A DNA stretch of 26,908 bases, from the IMG/VR virus record IMGVR_UViG_3300017732_000049, positions 1 to 26,908 of that record; one strand, 5' to 3'. A program made the position numbers and the translations under genes. Of the stretch, positions 15,253-24,194 are shown one piece after another. The stretch comes from a virus. Position 1 is the stretch's first letter, and each line of letters begins with the position of its first letter. Under the pieces are notes generated by a model. That model had not been told where the DNA came from. It did no database searches and saw only the letters and a list, made by a program, of their open reading frames with translations.

Positions 15253-15942
15253 ATGGCCTACAACTACTTAGCACTAGTAAATGATGTTAATCGTAGGTTA
15301 AACGAAGTAGAATTAACCTCTTCTAATTTTGCTTCTGCAACAGGTTTTTATAGTTTAGCTAAAGATGCAGTAAATTCTTCTCTTCGTCATGTTAATCAAG
15401 AAGAGTTTGAATGGCCTTGGAATCATGTAGAGGAAACAGAAGTATTAGTGGCAGGGGAAATTAGATATAGTATGCCATATGATTCTAAAACAATTAACAT
15501 GAATACCTTCCGTATTAAAAGAGATAGTGATTTAAATGTGGAAACTGTTAAATTAAAAGTACTTAGCTACGAAGAATGGCTTGACAAATACGCCGATTCA
15601 GAGTATAACTCTAGTACAAACATACGTTCTGTTCCTACACATGTAGCTAGAACACCTAGTAGAGAACTTATATTTTATCCTGCCCCCGATAAAGCCTATG
15701 AAGTAGTGTATGAATATTATACTTTATCCCATGACTTAGAACTACATGACGATGTACCTACTCTTCCAGAGCAATATAAATATGTTATTGTCGATGGTGC
15801 TATGTATTATGCTTATCAATTTAGAGGTGATACACAAAGTGCTAATCTATCTTTTAACAAATTTACTCAGGGTATAAAACACCTAAGAAGTTTAAATATT
15901 AATCGTAATGAATATATACGTGATACAAGAGTTTATTATTAA
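15253..15942 (+). CDS. Head-tail adaptor / tail tubular protein A-like
   Basis: A 229-residue protein, just before the tail-nozzle gene, in the place held by the gp11-like tail tubular protein A in short-tailed phages. It starts LALVNDVNRRLNEVELTS, followed by a helix with AKDAVNSSLRHVNQEEFEWPW, then beta-rich sections (GEIRYSMPYDSK, RELIFYPAPDKAYEVVYEYY) and a C-terminal helical bundle (YVIVDGAMYYAYQFRGD). Helix-beta-helix layout and length fit the adaptor family. I recall close relatives annotated only as structural proteins. The stop overlaps the ATG of the next gene by one base. Confidence 0.75.
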   Translation: MAYNYLALVNDVNRRLNEVELTSSNFASATGFYSLAKDAVNSSLRHVNQEEFEWPWNHVEETEVLVAGEIRYSMPYDSKTINMNTFRIKRDSDLNVETVKLKVLSYEEWLDKYADSEYNSSTNIRSVPTHVARTPSRELIFYPAPDKAYEVVYEYYTLSHDLELHDDVPTLPEQYKYVIVDGAMYYAYQFRGDTQSANLSFNKFTQGIKHLRSLNINRNEYIRDTRVYY

Positions 15943-18068
15943 TGGCAACACAATGGCAAACATATCCTATAGAATTTAGGGGTGGACTTATTTCCAATCT
16001 TAGCCCATTGCAACAGGGTATTAATGCTGTAGGTTCTGCTACTGTACTACAAAATTTTGAGCCTAATAAAAATGGTGGGTACAGTAAACTTTTAGGTTTT
16101 GAAAAGTACAGTACTACAACTGTACCGGGAACTGGTCCTATCCTAGCATTAAAGGTTATTAGTTCTGGTCTTGTAGTAGCAGCACGTAAAGTAGATAGCA
16201 GTGCGATAACAACATATACAGCAACAGCTTCTGTAAATGGAACTACAAGTTCAACAACAGCACTAGTGGTAGACGGTAATTCTGGTACTATTGAAGTTGG
16301 CATGTCTGTTACTGGAACAGGTATATCTGGAACACCAACCGTTGCCACAGTAACAGATCAAAACACTTTAGTTTTGTCTTCTACCCAATCTTTATCAAAT
16401 GATGTAGCTTTAACCTTTAAACATTTAGATACACCAGATTTAAATAAAACAGCTTACTATTATAGTACAGGTACAACATGGACCTTTATGGCAAAGAGTG
16501 CCTCTACTAACGGTGGTAAAGCTAAACATACAGAATTTAATTTAGACGGTGATGATAAAGTTATTTTTGTAGATGGAACTAGCTACCCTGCTATTTATAA
16601 TACTTCTGGAAACAGTACAACATTTCTTACTTCATCTAACAGTTCAGATATTAGTGGTGCAGAACATGTAGCAATGTTTAAAAAACATGCTTTTTATGCC
16701 AAAGGTAATAATCTTTATTTTAGTATTCCTTCTAATGTAAGTAACTTTGGTACAGGCTCTGGAACTATTAATGTAGGACATGACATAACAGGTCTTACAG
16801 TTTTTCGTGATCAACTTATTATTTTTACAACAGACACAATACAAAAAATTACAGGTAACTCTGTTAGTGATTGGGCTTTAGCACCTATTACAAATAAAAC
16901 AGGTTGTATTAATGGTGACACCATACAAGAAGTTGGTGGTGATATTATTTATTTAGCTCCTGATGGGATTAGATTGTTAAGTGCTACAGATCGTATCGGT
17001 GACTTTGCATTAGATGTTGCATCTGATTCAATACATAAAGATGCTGATTCTTTTTTAAATACATCAAACGAATTTTCTTCTATGCTTATAAGAAATAAAT
17101 CTCAGTATCGTATCTTTGCTTATGTTTCTTCAGAGAGAAACTCTGTTGCTAAAGGTTTAATAGCTACTAAATTTATTGCTCAAGGTTCTGCAGGTATTAA
17201 CTGGGCTTCGACAAAAGGTATAAAAGCCTATATAGCAGATAGTAGATATGCAGGAGATCAAGAAACTTCCGTGTTTGTAAATGATGATGGCTATGTCTAT
17301 AGGATGGAAACAGGTAGTAATTTTGATAGTTCTAACATTGAGGCTATTTATGAATCTCCTTTTATGCCTATTCAAGACCCTCAGATACGTAAGACTTTTT
17401 ATAAAATGGCCTTGTATGTTACACCTACTGGCTCTACATCAGTAGACGTAAATCTTACATACGATTTTAACGATGACAAAATTATACAACCACCTACACA
17501 AGCTATATCCAGTACAGGTACTTCTGTATTTTCCTATGGGGCATCTGATGCTATTTACTATGCTAAAAATATTACTTATGCAGTAACAGTATCTAATCCG
17601 GGATCAGGAAATAAATATTATATATCAGACCATACTGGTGCTGCTCCAACTTTAAGCCTAACAATAGGTCGTACATATAGATTTACACAAGAAGATAATA
17701 GTAATTCTACTCACCCTCTAAGATTTTCTACAACAGCAGACGGTACTCATGGTGGGGGTTCTGCATACACAACAGGTGTTACTACAAGTGGAACAGCAGG
17801 AAGCTCTGGGGCATATACTGAGATAACAATTACAGACAGTACACCTACACTATATTACTATTGTACTAATCATAGTGGTATGGGAGGCACTGCTAATATG
17901 GTAGAAGCAACAGAAATAACCTATGGTGGTGAACTAGATAAAATATATAATACTAATTTAATCGGATCGGGTAAAACGGTAGCTCTACGTATAGCTGACA
18001 ATTCAACCAATCCCACATTTACTCTTGACACAGCAGTGTTAGAGTACAGACAAAACGATAGGCAATAA
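15942..18068 (+). CDS. Tail nozzle / tail tubular protein B-like with inserted domains
   Basis: A 708-residue beta-rich protein. The N-terminus (YPIEFRGGLISNLSPLQQGI, SATVLQNFEPNKNGGYSK) and the repeated strands with DKVIFVDGTSYPAIYN, HAFYAKGNNLYFS and GGDIIYLAPDGIRLLSA fit the beta-propeller platform of tail tubular protein B / tail nozzle proteins. Two modules interrupt this. Residues about 90-162 are a small beta domain (TATASVNGTTSSTTALVVDG; VGMSVTGTGISG). Residues about 546-655 are a cupredoxin-like domain with H591, C641, H644 and M647. The protein would form the distal tube of the tail, with added domains on its outside. An ATG overlapping the previous stop starts it. Confidence 0.8.
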   Translation: MATQWQTYPIEFRGGLISNLSPLQQGINAVGSATVLQNFEPNKNGGYSKLLGFEKYSTTTVPGTGPILALKVISSGLVVAARKVDSSAITTYTATASVNGTTSSTTALVVDGNSGTIEVGMSVTGTGISGTPTVATVTDQNTLVLSSTQSLSNDVALTFKHLDTPDLNKTAYYYSTGTTWTFMAKSASTNGGKAKHTEFNLDGDDKVIFVDGTSYPAIYNTSGNSTTFLTSSNSSDISGAEHVAMFKKHAFYAKGNNLYFSIPSNVSNFGTGSGTINVGHDITGLTVFRDQLIIFTTDTIQKITGNSVSDWALAPITNKTGCINGDTIQEVGGDIIYLAPDGIRLLSATDRIGDFALDVASDSIHKDADSFLNTSNEFSSMLIRNKSQYRIFAYVSSERNSVAKGLIATKFIAQGSAGINWASTKGIKAYIADSRYAGDQETSVFVNDDGYVYRMETGSNFDSSNIEAIYESPFMPIQDPQIRKTFYKMALYVTPTGSTSVDVNLTYDFNDDKIIQPPTQAISSTGTSVFSYGASDAIYYAKNITYAVTVSNPGSGNKYYISDHTGAAPTLSLTIGRTYRFTQEDNSNSTHPLRFSTTADGTHGGGSAYTTGVTTSGTAGSSGAYTEITITDSTPTLYYYCTNHSGMGGTANMVEATEITYGGELDKIYNTNLIGSGKTVALRIADNSTNPTFTLDTAVLEYRQNDRQ

Positions 18069-18069
18069 T

Positions 18070-18312
18070 ATGGCAGGATATTCAAGACAAGACACAGCAA
18101 ACAACATTGCTAATGGTAAAGTTATTGATGCAGATGACTTAGACAGTGAGTTTAATGCGGTTGAAACTGCATTTAATGCATCAAGTGGTCACGTTCACGA
18201 TGGCACTACAGCTAACGGTGCTCCTATTACTAAGGTTGGTCCTAGTCAAGACCTTGTTGTATCATCAACTAGTGTGTTACCAAAAACAACAAACACTTTA
18301 GATGTGGGTTAA
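18070..18312 (+). CDS. N-terminal fragment of tail fibre, ended by TAA
   Basis: An 80-residue product as read with standard stops. SRQDTANNIANGKVIDADDL followed by EFNAVETAFNASSGHVHDGT and GAPITKVGP is the conserved head region of T7-like and other short-tailed phage fibres, which binds the tail. The frame then reads LPKTTNTLDVG and meets TAA at 18310-18312. The same frame continues open for another 1.5 kb with fibre sequence. If the stop is real, only the tail-attachment head is made. Confidence 0.75.
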   Translation: MAGYSRQDTANNIANGKVIDADDLDSEFNAVETAFNASSGHVHDGTTANGAPITKVGPSQDLVVSSTSVLPKTTNTLDVG

Positions 18313-19251
18313 AGTGGAGCACAATTTAAAGATGGATATTTTGATGGATCAGTTAAAGGGCATACACTACAAGCAGGTACTAATGGATACACAACTATTG
18401 TTGATAATGAAATTGATGTATCTAGTGGAGATTTAACAGTAGATATTGCAGGTGATCTTACTATAGACGTTGATGGTGGAGATGTATTATTAAAAGATGC
18501 TACTGCTACATGGGGTGGACTAAGTAATAACTCAGGCAATCTTGTTGTAAAATCTGGTACAACTACAGCAGCTACTTTTACTGGTGCTAATGTAGACTTA
18601 GCAGGTACATTAGATGTTACAGGTGCAGCAACTTTAGATAGTACATTAGGTGTTACAGGTAACGCAACTGTAGGTGGCACTCTGGGTGTTACAGGACTGT
18701 CTACTTTAGCAACAGTAGATGTTAATGGTGGTGCTATTGATGGTACTATTATTGGTGCTAATACTGCAGCAGCCATTACAGGTACTACAATTACAGGTAC
18801 ATCCCTTGTCGGACCATTAACAGGCAATGCAGCCACAGCTACAAAATTAGCAACGGCACGTAGCATTACTATTGATGGTGATGTAGATGCCTCTGCTACT
18901 AACTTTGATGGCACAGGTGCTATTACTCTTACTACTACACTAGACACAGTAAACTCTAACGTAGGTTCTTTTGGTGGTGCAACAGCAATCCCTGTACTTA
19001 CAGTTAATGGTAAAGGGCTTGTTACTGCAGCAAGTACAGCAGCTATTACTACTACTCTTACTGTTGGTGCAGACAGTGGATCAAATGATACTGTAGCTCT
19101 TGCAAGTGATACACTTAACTTTGCAGGTACAGCTAATGAAATAGAAACTACAGTATCCGATAATCAAATACAAATTGGTTTACCTAACAATGTTACTGTA
19201 GCAGGTAATCTTACTGTATCGGGTACAACTACTACAGTAAACACTACAAAC

Positions 19252-19878
19252 ATGACTGTCAGTGATAAACTTGTTGAGTTAGGTAATGGTCGTACAGGTT
19301 CTGCTTCAGGTGATTCAGGTCTTGTTATTGAACGTGGTAATGATGCTAATGCCTTTATTGGTTTTGATGAAAGTGCAGACAAGTTTACTGTAGGTACAGG
19401 TACATTTACAGGTGCATCTACAGGCGATCTTACAATTACTACAGGCACACTTGTAGCCAATATTGAAGGTGCTGTTACAGGTAATGCTAGTACAGCAACT
19501 ACTCTTGCCACAGCTAGAGCTATTGCATTAGCAGGAGATGTTACTGGTACTGCTAATTTTGATGGTAGTGGTGATATTAGTATTACAGCTACCGTAGCAG
19601 ACGATAGCCACAATCATACTATTGCAAATGTAGATGGTTTGCAGACAGCACTAGATGCTAAAGCAGCATTAGCAGGTGCTAACTTTACTGGTGCTGTAGA
19701 TGTAGATGCTGCACTTACAGCAAACAGTTTTGCTATTGATAACGGTTCTAATGATTGGACATTTGAAGTAGATAGTAATAACCTTCTTATAAAATATGCT
19801 GGAACAAGTAAAATGAAACTAGACAGTTCTGGAAACCTTACCGTTGTAGGTAATGTAACAGCATACGGATCAATTTAA
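19252..19878 (+). CDS. C-terminal part of tail fibre (possible separate product)
   Basis: A 208-residue open frame from the first ATG after the interrupting stop, in the same frame as the fibre head. It holds SDKLVELGNGRTGSASGDSG, one fibre repeat (TGNASTATTLATARAIALAG) and a C-terminal DNWTFEV-like region. There is no clear ribosome-binding site directly before the ATG, only AACACTACAAAC. It may be no more than the distal part of the interrupted fibre and might not be translated by itself. Confidence 0.4.
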   Translation: MTVSDKLVELGNGRTGSASGDSGLVIERGNDANAFIGFDESADKFTVGTGTFTGASTGDLTITTGTLVANIEGAVTGNASTATTLATARAIALAGDVTGTANFDGSGDISITATVADDSHNHTIANVDGLQTALDAKAALAGANFTGAVDVDAALTANSFAIDNGSNDWTFEVDSNNLLIKYAGTSKMKLDSSGNLTVVGNVTAYGSI

Positions 19879-20705
19879 TGGCATTACCTGCAAGTGGAAA
19901 CTCTATATCTTTAGATCAAATGCACACAGAAGTATTTAGTACTTCTGGTAGTTCGGTGTCTATAAATGATGCAGACATAAGGGGTATGATATTTAAATCC
20001 TCTGCTTCAGAAATGTCTTTTAGTGAGTGGCATGAAGCAACACCCCCTATTGCTGTTACACATATAGATAAGTATGATTACACAGGTTCAAGTAGTATGG
20101 ATGCTACTACAACAATGTCCTTATCAGGGCTTTCATCTAGCCCAACAACCCTTGTTGTAGGTGCTCATTGGATGGATAAAAACCACTCAGGTTTGTCTCC
20201 AAGTTCCCCATCTTTATCTTCTAGTGGTGGTCACACTGTTAATTCTGATCTTGTTTTTAACGATGATGGATTTGATGAAAAGAAATATCTAAGGTGGTAC
20301 AGAATTTATATTGGAACAGCTACGTCTGTTACTTTAACAGGTACAAAAGGTGGTTTTGGAAGTACTCCTTCAGGGGGTGGTTGGCGTATTTGGGAATGCA
20401 CTGGCAATCTTCAATTAGGTACAACTGCTAAGTCTAGTGAAAGTTATTCTGATGCGGGTTGGGTTAATACAGTAACGGCTGCTATAAATGCAAATAAACG
20501 TGACGTTGTTTTTGTAGGAACTATAGGAAATGCAACTATACCTGCAGCCATAGCTAATGTTGACAGTGGTTCAGAAGTAACTGGAAACTATTCAAGGATG
20601 GGTTATGATACAAGAGGTTCTAGTGATACTGGTTCTGTTACATACTCAAGTAATGCAGGTGGTTCAGGTGGTGGTATTGCTGCAGTAAGATACTTTTTAA
20701 TTTAA
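19878..20705 (+). CDS. Fibre- or spike-like virion protein, 275 aa
   Basis: A 275-residue protein whose ATG overlaps the fibre stop by one base (TAATG). The N-terminus (LPASGNSISLDQMHTEVFST, then INDADIRGMI, then MSFSEWHEA) is a recurring head region in marine phage fibre proteins. After it comes a beta-rich body (TTLVVGAHWMDK, YRIYIGTATSVTLTG, RDVVFVGTIGNATI), Gly/Ser-rich, with a C-terminal GGIAAVRYFLI. This body is probably a receptor-binding or accessory tail-tip domain. There is no enzymatic motif. Confidence 0.8.
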   Translation: MALPASGNSISLDQMHTEVFSTSGSSVSINDADIRGMIFKSSASEMSFSEWHEATPPIAVTHIDKYDYTGSSSMDATTTMSLSGLSSSPTTLVVGAHWMDKNHSGLSPSSPSLSSSGGHTVNSDLVFNDDGFDEKKYLRWYRIYIGTATSVTLTGTKGGFGSTPSGGGWRIWECTGNLQLGTTAKSSESYSDAGWVNTVTAAINANKRDVVFVGTIGNATIPAAIANVDSGSEVTGNYSRMGYDTRGSSDTGSVTYSSNAGGSGGGIAAVRYFLI

Positions 20706-20718
20706 TAAGGAATAAATA

Positions 20719-20991
20719 ATGACTGACAATAGCTGGCATCTAAGTAAATCTGTACCTATTTCTTTTATACTAGCTATTGTCGGTCAGACCGTAGCATTAG
20801 TCTGGTACGTATCAAGTCTGGACAACAACATAGAAAACAATCAACGTGAACTTATACGGCACGAAACTAGAATAGAGGCTTTAGAAAAAGTAGTACAAAG
20901 TCAAGCCGTAACCCTTGGACGCATGGATGAAAACATAAAAGCCATACGTGACTCAGTGGAAAAGATGGCAAACAGGGACACTGAAAACTAA
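20719..20991 (+). CDS. Small membrane-anchored coiled-coil protein
   Basis: A 90-residue protein with one N-terminal membrane segment (VPISFILAIVGQTVALVWYV, residues about 12-32) followed by a hydrophilic helix with heptad-like spacing (IENNQRELIRHETRIEALEK). Single-span proteins of this kind with a coiled-coil tail are frequent among small phage proteins near lysis or tail genes. A holin or spanin-like role is possible, but no endolysin is visible nearby. TAAGGAAT upstream is the ribosome-binding site. Confidence 0.75.
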   Translation: MTDNSWHLSKSVPISFILAIVGQTVALVWYVSSLDNNIENNQRELIRHETRIEALEKVVQSQAVTLGRMDENIKAIRDSVEKMANRDTEN

Positions 20992-21012
20992 TACAATCGT
21001 TGGGGGGATACT

Positions 21013-21474
21013 ATGATTGATCCAGTAACAGCTATAGCTGGTGCTACTGCAGCCTTCAATGCAATTAAAAAAGGTATACAAGTAGGCAGAGACTTGCAAG
21101 ACATGGGTGGTCAACTTTCTCAGTGGGCAGGTGCAGTAGCAGACCTAGACTTTGCAGACAGACAATCTCAAAAGCCACCTTGGTATAAGGCTCTAGGTAG
21201 TGGTGTTGAGGCACAGGCAATGGAGATATGGCAAGCTAAAGAAAAAGCTGAGTCCATGCGTAAAGAACTAAAAGATTACATATCGGTTATGTATGGCCCA
21301 TCTAAGTGGCAAGAGATACTTGAGATAGAAGCCAAGTTAAGAAAACAAAAGAAAGAACATGAGCACAGACAAATAGAAATTAAACAGTCAATAATAGAAT
21401 GGTCAGCAGGTATAGCTGTATTTATTATTTGCACTGGATGTTTGGTTGGCTTTGTATATTTAGGGACTAGATAA
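21013..21474 (+). CDS. Unknown 153-aa protein with C-terminal membrane helix
   Basis: A 153-residue protein with an Ala/Gly-rich N-terminus (IDPVTAIAGATAAFNAIKKG), a basic helical middle with ILEIEAKLRKQKKEHEHRQI, and a C-terminal membrane segment (AGIAVFIICTGCLVGFVYLG, about 131-150). I recall similar proteins in marine short-tailed phages with no known role. Its TAA overlaps the ATG of the next gene. Membrane helix plus position before the internal virion proteins would allow a part in DNA ejection or lysis, which is inference. Confidence 0.75.
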   Translation: MIDPVTAIAGATAAFNAIKKGIQVGRDLQDMGGQLSQWAGAVADLDFADRQSQKPPWYKALGSGVEAQAMEIWQAKEKAESMRKELKDYISVMYGPSKWQEILEIEAKLRKQKKEHEHRQIEIKQSIIEWSAGIAVFIICTGCLVGFVYLGTR

Positions 21475-23471
21475 TGATACAATTTAAAGGATTTAAACCG
21501 CAAGCTATGCAACGTATTGCAGGTACTATGGGCTATCAAGGCGACATGAGTGGCTTTAATACGTTCTTAGAACAAAACCCTGACAAGATGCAAATGATGA
21601 ATATGTATCAAGATAAAGCTGTGCAGATGGTTAAAGGTGGTAGTGTACCTAGTAAGTATAAAGGTTTTTCTAAACTGCCAGAAAATGTACAACAAAAAAT
21701 AAATCCAAAACTTGCAGGTGAATATCAAGAGGGTGGGATAATTACACCTGATCCTGTGTCACCACCACAACAACCTGAATACCAAGGTGAATCTATTACA
21801 GAGCTACAAGCACAACGTGCTATTGATCCGTCATTAGCTTACGGTACTACAGTACAACCTGTTGGAACACAAATAACATCTAATCAGTTAATCCCATCAA
21901 CTAGTGGTCAAGTCTCAGGGGATATTCAAACAGGTACAGTACAAGCAGGTACTGCACAAGCAGATGCACCAATCACAAAATCTGCAGCTACTATGAGTGC
22001 AGATAAAACTAAAGATGATGTATCAAACGTTATAGCTCAAACACAGGCAGCACAAGGTGCTGTTGATCCACGTTCAGTAGTAGATGCAGAAATAGCTACG
22101 GCAACTAGTGTAAGTGATCTTGAAGCTGCTCAAGGTAAAGCTGTATTAATAGATAACCCTGTGCAACGTAAAGTAGAGGAAGGTGAATTAGTTAGCTCTT
22201 CTGCTAATGCAGCCACTGCTGCTAAGTTTACTGAAGAAGTTCAAGCTGCGCAAGCTACTCCTACTAAACAGGCTACAGTTCAAGGTCAACTTGATACATT
22301 AATGCAACAGTTTGAGGGTGGTGCTACACCTGCATGGGCTGCTGGTGCTATGCGTAATGCTACAGCTACTATGGCTGCACGTGGTTTAGGTTCTTCTAGT
22401 ATTGCAGGTCAAGCTATTATACAAGCAGCTATGGAATCTGCAATACCTATTGCACAAGCAGACGCAAGAACAATTGCATCTTTTGAAACACAGAACTTGT
22501 CAAACCGTCAGCAACGTGCTATGCTTGCAGCAGATCAACGTGCTAAGTTTATTGGTCAAGAGTTTGATCAATCGTTTCAAGCACGTGTAATGAATGCAAG
22601 TAAGATTAGTGACATTGCAAACATGAACTTTACTGCAGAACAACAGATTGCATTAGAGAATAGCCGTGCAGCAAACACTATGAACCTAGCTAACTTGAGT
22701 AATAGACAAGGACTTGTAATGTCTGAGGCTGCAGCCCTAGCCAACATGGATATGGCTAACCTTAACAATAGGCAGCAAGCTGCTGTAATGAATGCACAGT
22801 CTTTCCTACAGATGGATATGGCTAACCTAAACAATCAACAGCAAACAGAAATGTTTAAGGCTCAACAAAGCATACAGTCTTTGTTTACTGATCAAGCTGC
22901 TGAGAATGCTGCACGTCAGTTTAATGCAACTAGTCAAAATCAAACAGATCAGTTCTTTGCTAATCTACAGACACAAACATCACAGTTTAATACTTCACAA
23001 ACCAATGCTATGTCACAGTTTAATGCAGGTGAAGCTAACGTAATGGAAAAGTTTGCTGCAGAAATGATGAACCAACGTGATCAGTTCAATGCACAAAACA
23101 GATTGGTGATTGATCAACAGAATGCACAGTGGCGTAAACAAGTAGCAACAGCAGATACTGCAGCCATTAATCGTGCTAATGAAATTAATGCAACTAATCT
23201 ATTAAACATATCTAACAATGCATACAACGATCTGTGGGCATACTATCAAGACAGCATGGAATATGCATGGAACAGTGCAGAAAATGAACGTGGTAGACTT
23301 ATGGATTTAACTTTAGCAAAACTAGAAATAGATGCTAGAGCAGATATTGCTGAAGCTGAAAGAGACTATCAGTCTAGTGCAGCATGGGGTAGTCTTGTTG
23401 CTACTATGTTTACATCACCAATAGGGGGTGACACTCTGCTTGGTAAAGGTCTTGCAGGACTAGGATTTTAA
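21474..23471 (+). CDS. Large internal (ejected) virion protein, 665 aa
   Basis: A 665-residue protein. The N-terminus FKGFKPQAMQRIAGTMGYQG and MMNMYQDKAVQMVKGGSVPS is a marine-phage structural pattern that I recall. QEGGIITP (85-92) resembles QEGGFVTRP at 217-225 of the 993-aa protein. From about residue 195 on it is Ala/Gln-rich. Residues about 340-560 are an Asn/Gln-rich helical region with repeated (A)NLNNRQQ words. The C-terminal LLGKGLAGLGF is hydrophobic. Long Gln/Asn/Ala-rich helices fit internal core proteins that are injected with the DNA. No lytic transglycosylase motif is visible. Confidence 0.8.
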   Translation: MIQFKGFKPQAMQRIAGTMGYQGDMSGFNTFLEQNPDKMQMMNMYQDKAVQMVKGGSVPSKYKGFSKLPENVQQKINPKLAGEYQEGGIITPDPVSPPQQPEYQGESITELQAQRAIDPSLAYGTTVQPVGTQITSNQLIPSTSGQVSGDIQTGTVQAGTAQADAPITKSAATMSADKTKDDVSNVIAQTQAAQGAVDPRSVVDAEIATATSVSDLEAAQGKAVLIDNPVQRKVEEGELVSSSANAATAAKFTEEVQAAQATPTKQATVQGQLDTLMQQFEGGATPAWAAGAMRNATATMAARGLGSSSIAGQAIIQAAMESAIPIAQADARTIASFETQNLSNRQQRAMLAADQRAKFIGQEFDQSFQARVMNASKISDIANMNFTAEQQIALENSRAANTMNLANLSNRQGLVMSEAAALANMDMANLNNRQQAAVMNAQSFLQMDMANLNNQQQTEMFKAQQSIQSLFTDQAAENAARQFNATSQNQTDQFFANLQTQTSQFNTSQTNAMSQFNAGEANVMEKFAAEMMNQRDQFNAQNRLVIDQQNAQWRKQVATADTAAINRANEINATNLLNISNNAYNDLWAYYQDSMEYAWNSAENERGRLMDLTLAKLEIDARADIAEAERDYQSSAAWGSLVATMFTSPIGGDTLLGKGLAGLGF

Positions 23472-23485
23472 TAAGGACACATACA

Positions 23486-23689
23486 ATGGACGTTAACCCA
23501 GCATATATGGCATACACGAACTTAGGAATTAAAGAGGATGAAGCTCCTGTAGAACAAACAAAGAGCTTTGGTTTACTATCTCGTAACGGAAATAGTGAAT
23601 CTAACGATACTAAAAATGAACCTATTGATCGTGTTCGTAGTTATGTTACATCATTACGTAAAGCAAGGAAACAAATAACAAATGGCTGA
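23486..23689 (+). CDS. Small unknown virion-region protein, 67 aa
   Basis: A 67-residue protein with an AAGGAC ribosome-binding site and an ATG 15 bases after the internal protein stop. It opens MDVNPAYMAYTNLGIKEDEA and ends basic (RVRSYVTSLRKARKQITNG). It overlaps the next gene by eight bases. I do not recognise it. It lies between two internal-virion-type genes, so it may be a small virion component. Confidence 0.7.
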   Translation: MDVNPAYMAYTNLGIKEDEAPVEQTKSFGLLSRNGNSESNDTKNEPIDRVRSYVTSLRKARKQITNG

Positions 23690-24194
23690 TACACTTAACC
23701 CTACTATGGATTATCCTATAGCTGGACAAGGTATGACTGCAGAACTAGGTAGCAGACCTTGGCAGAACCCACCACAGTATGCCTCTGTAGAAGAAGCACT
23801 TGAGTGGTATATACCTAGACTTGTATCTAGTGAGATGTACGAGGGTATAGTAGACACTATGGAACTTGGTGTACCTCTTACTACTATGGCTGATACCCTA
23901 CAGACAGGTGGGGTTATGCAGGGATTGCACACAATTGATGTTGGTATGCTAGCAATGCCTGTAATTATTGAGATGCTTGCATATATTGCAGAAGATGCAG
24001 ATATAGAATACAATATGGGTACAGAAAAACCTATTGATGATGATAAGATTAGTGATACTAAGATTGCATTAGCAATGAAGAAGATGCGTGAAAGGCTACC
24101 AGAGGCCATAGAGGAACGTGAAGAAGAGCCAGAGGTAATGGAAGATACACCAGTAGAACCTGTACCTAGTGGGCTTATGGCAAGGAGAGTATAA
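23682..24194 (+). CDS. Virion-associated protein, 170 aa
   Basis: A 170-residue acidic protein. The helical middle (VEEALEWYIPRLVSSEMYEG, VDTMELGVPLTTMADTLQTG, MLAMPVIIEMLAYIAEDADI) and the Glu/Pro-rich C-terminus, ending PSGLMARRV, resemble a small structural protein found beside internal virion proteins in marine phages, by recall. There are no catalytic motifs. It overlaps the previous gene by 8 bases and the next by 1. Confidence 0.75.
   Translation: MADTLNPTMDYPIAGQGMTAELGSRPWQNPPQYASVEEALEWYIPRLVSSEMYEGIVDTMELGVPLTTMADTLQTGGVMQGLHTIDVGMLAMPVIIEMLAYIAEDADIEYNMGTEKPIDDDKISDTKIALAMKKMRERLPEAIEEREEEPEVMEDTPVEPVPSGLMARRV

Larger units (their letters stand above)
18070..19878 (+). pseudogene. 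Tail fibre gene interrupted by one in-frame stop
   Basis: Read through codon 81 (TAA, 18310-18312), the frame gives a 602-codon fibre ending at 19876-19878. The sequence just after the stop, SGAQFKDGYFDGSVKGHTLQ, is a direct continuation of the fibre. One base change (TCA to TAA) would explain it, since Ser-Ser-Gly fits the context. The rest holds repeated fibre units (LDVTGAATLDSTLGVTGNAT; GPLTGNAATATKLATARSI; GAVTGNASTATTLATARAI) and a final ANSFAIDNGSNDWTFEVDSN region. There is no frameshift, and no in-frame ATG, GTG or TTG lies between 18313 and 19252. Options are a true nonsense mutation, suppression/readthrough, or a base-calling or assembly error. Confidence 0.8.

Noticed and set aside
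18309-18947. Reverse-strand open frame of 212 codons opposite the interrupted fibre
   Set aside because: The + frame here continues the fibre sequence with known fibre repeats, so the reverse frame is a by-product of Thr/Ala/Gly-rich coding.
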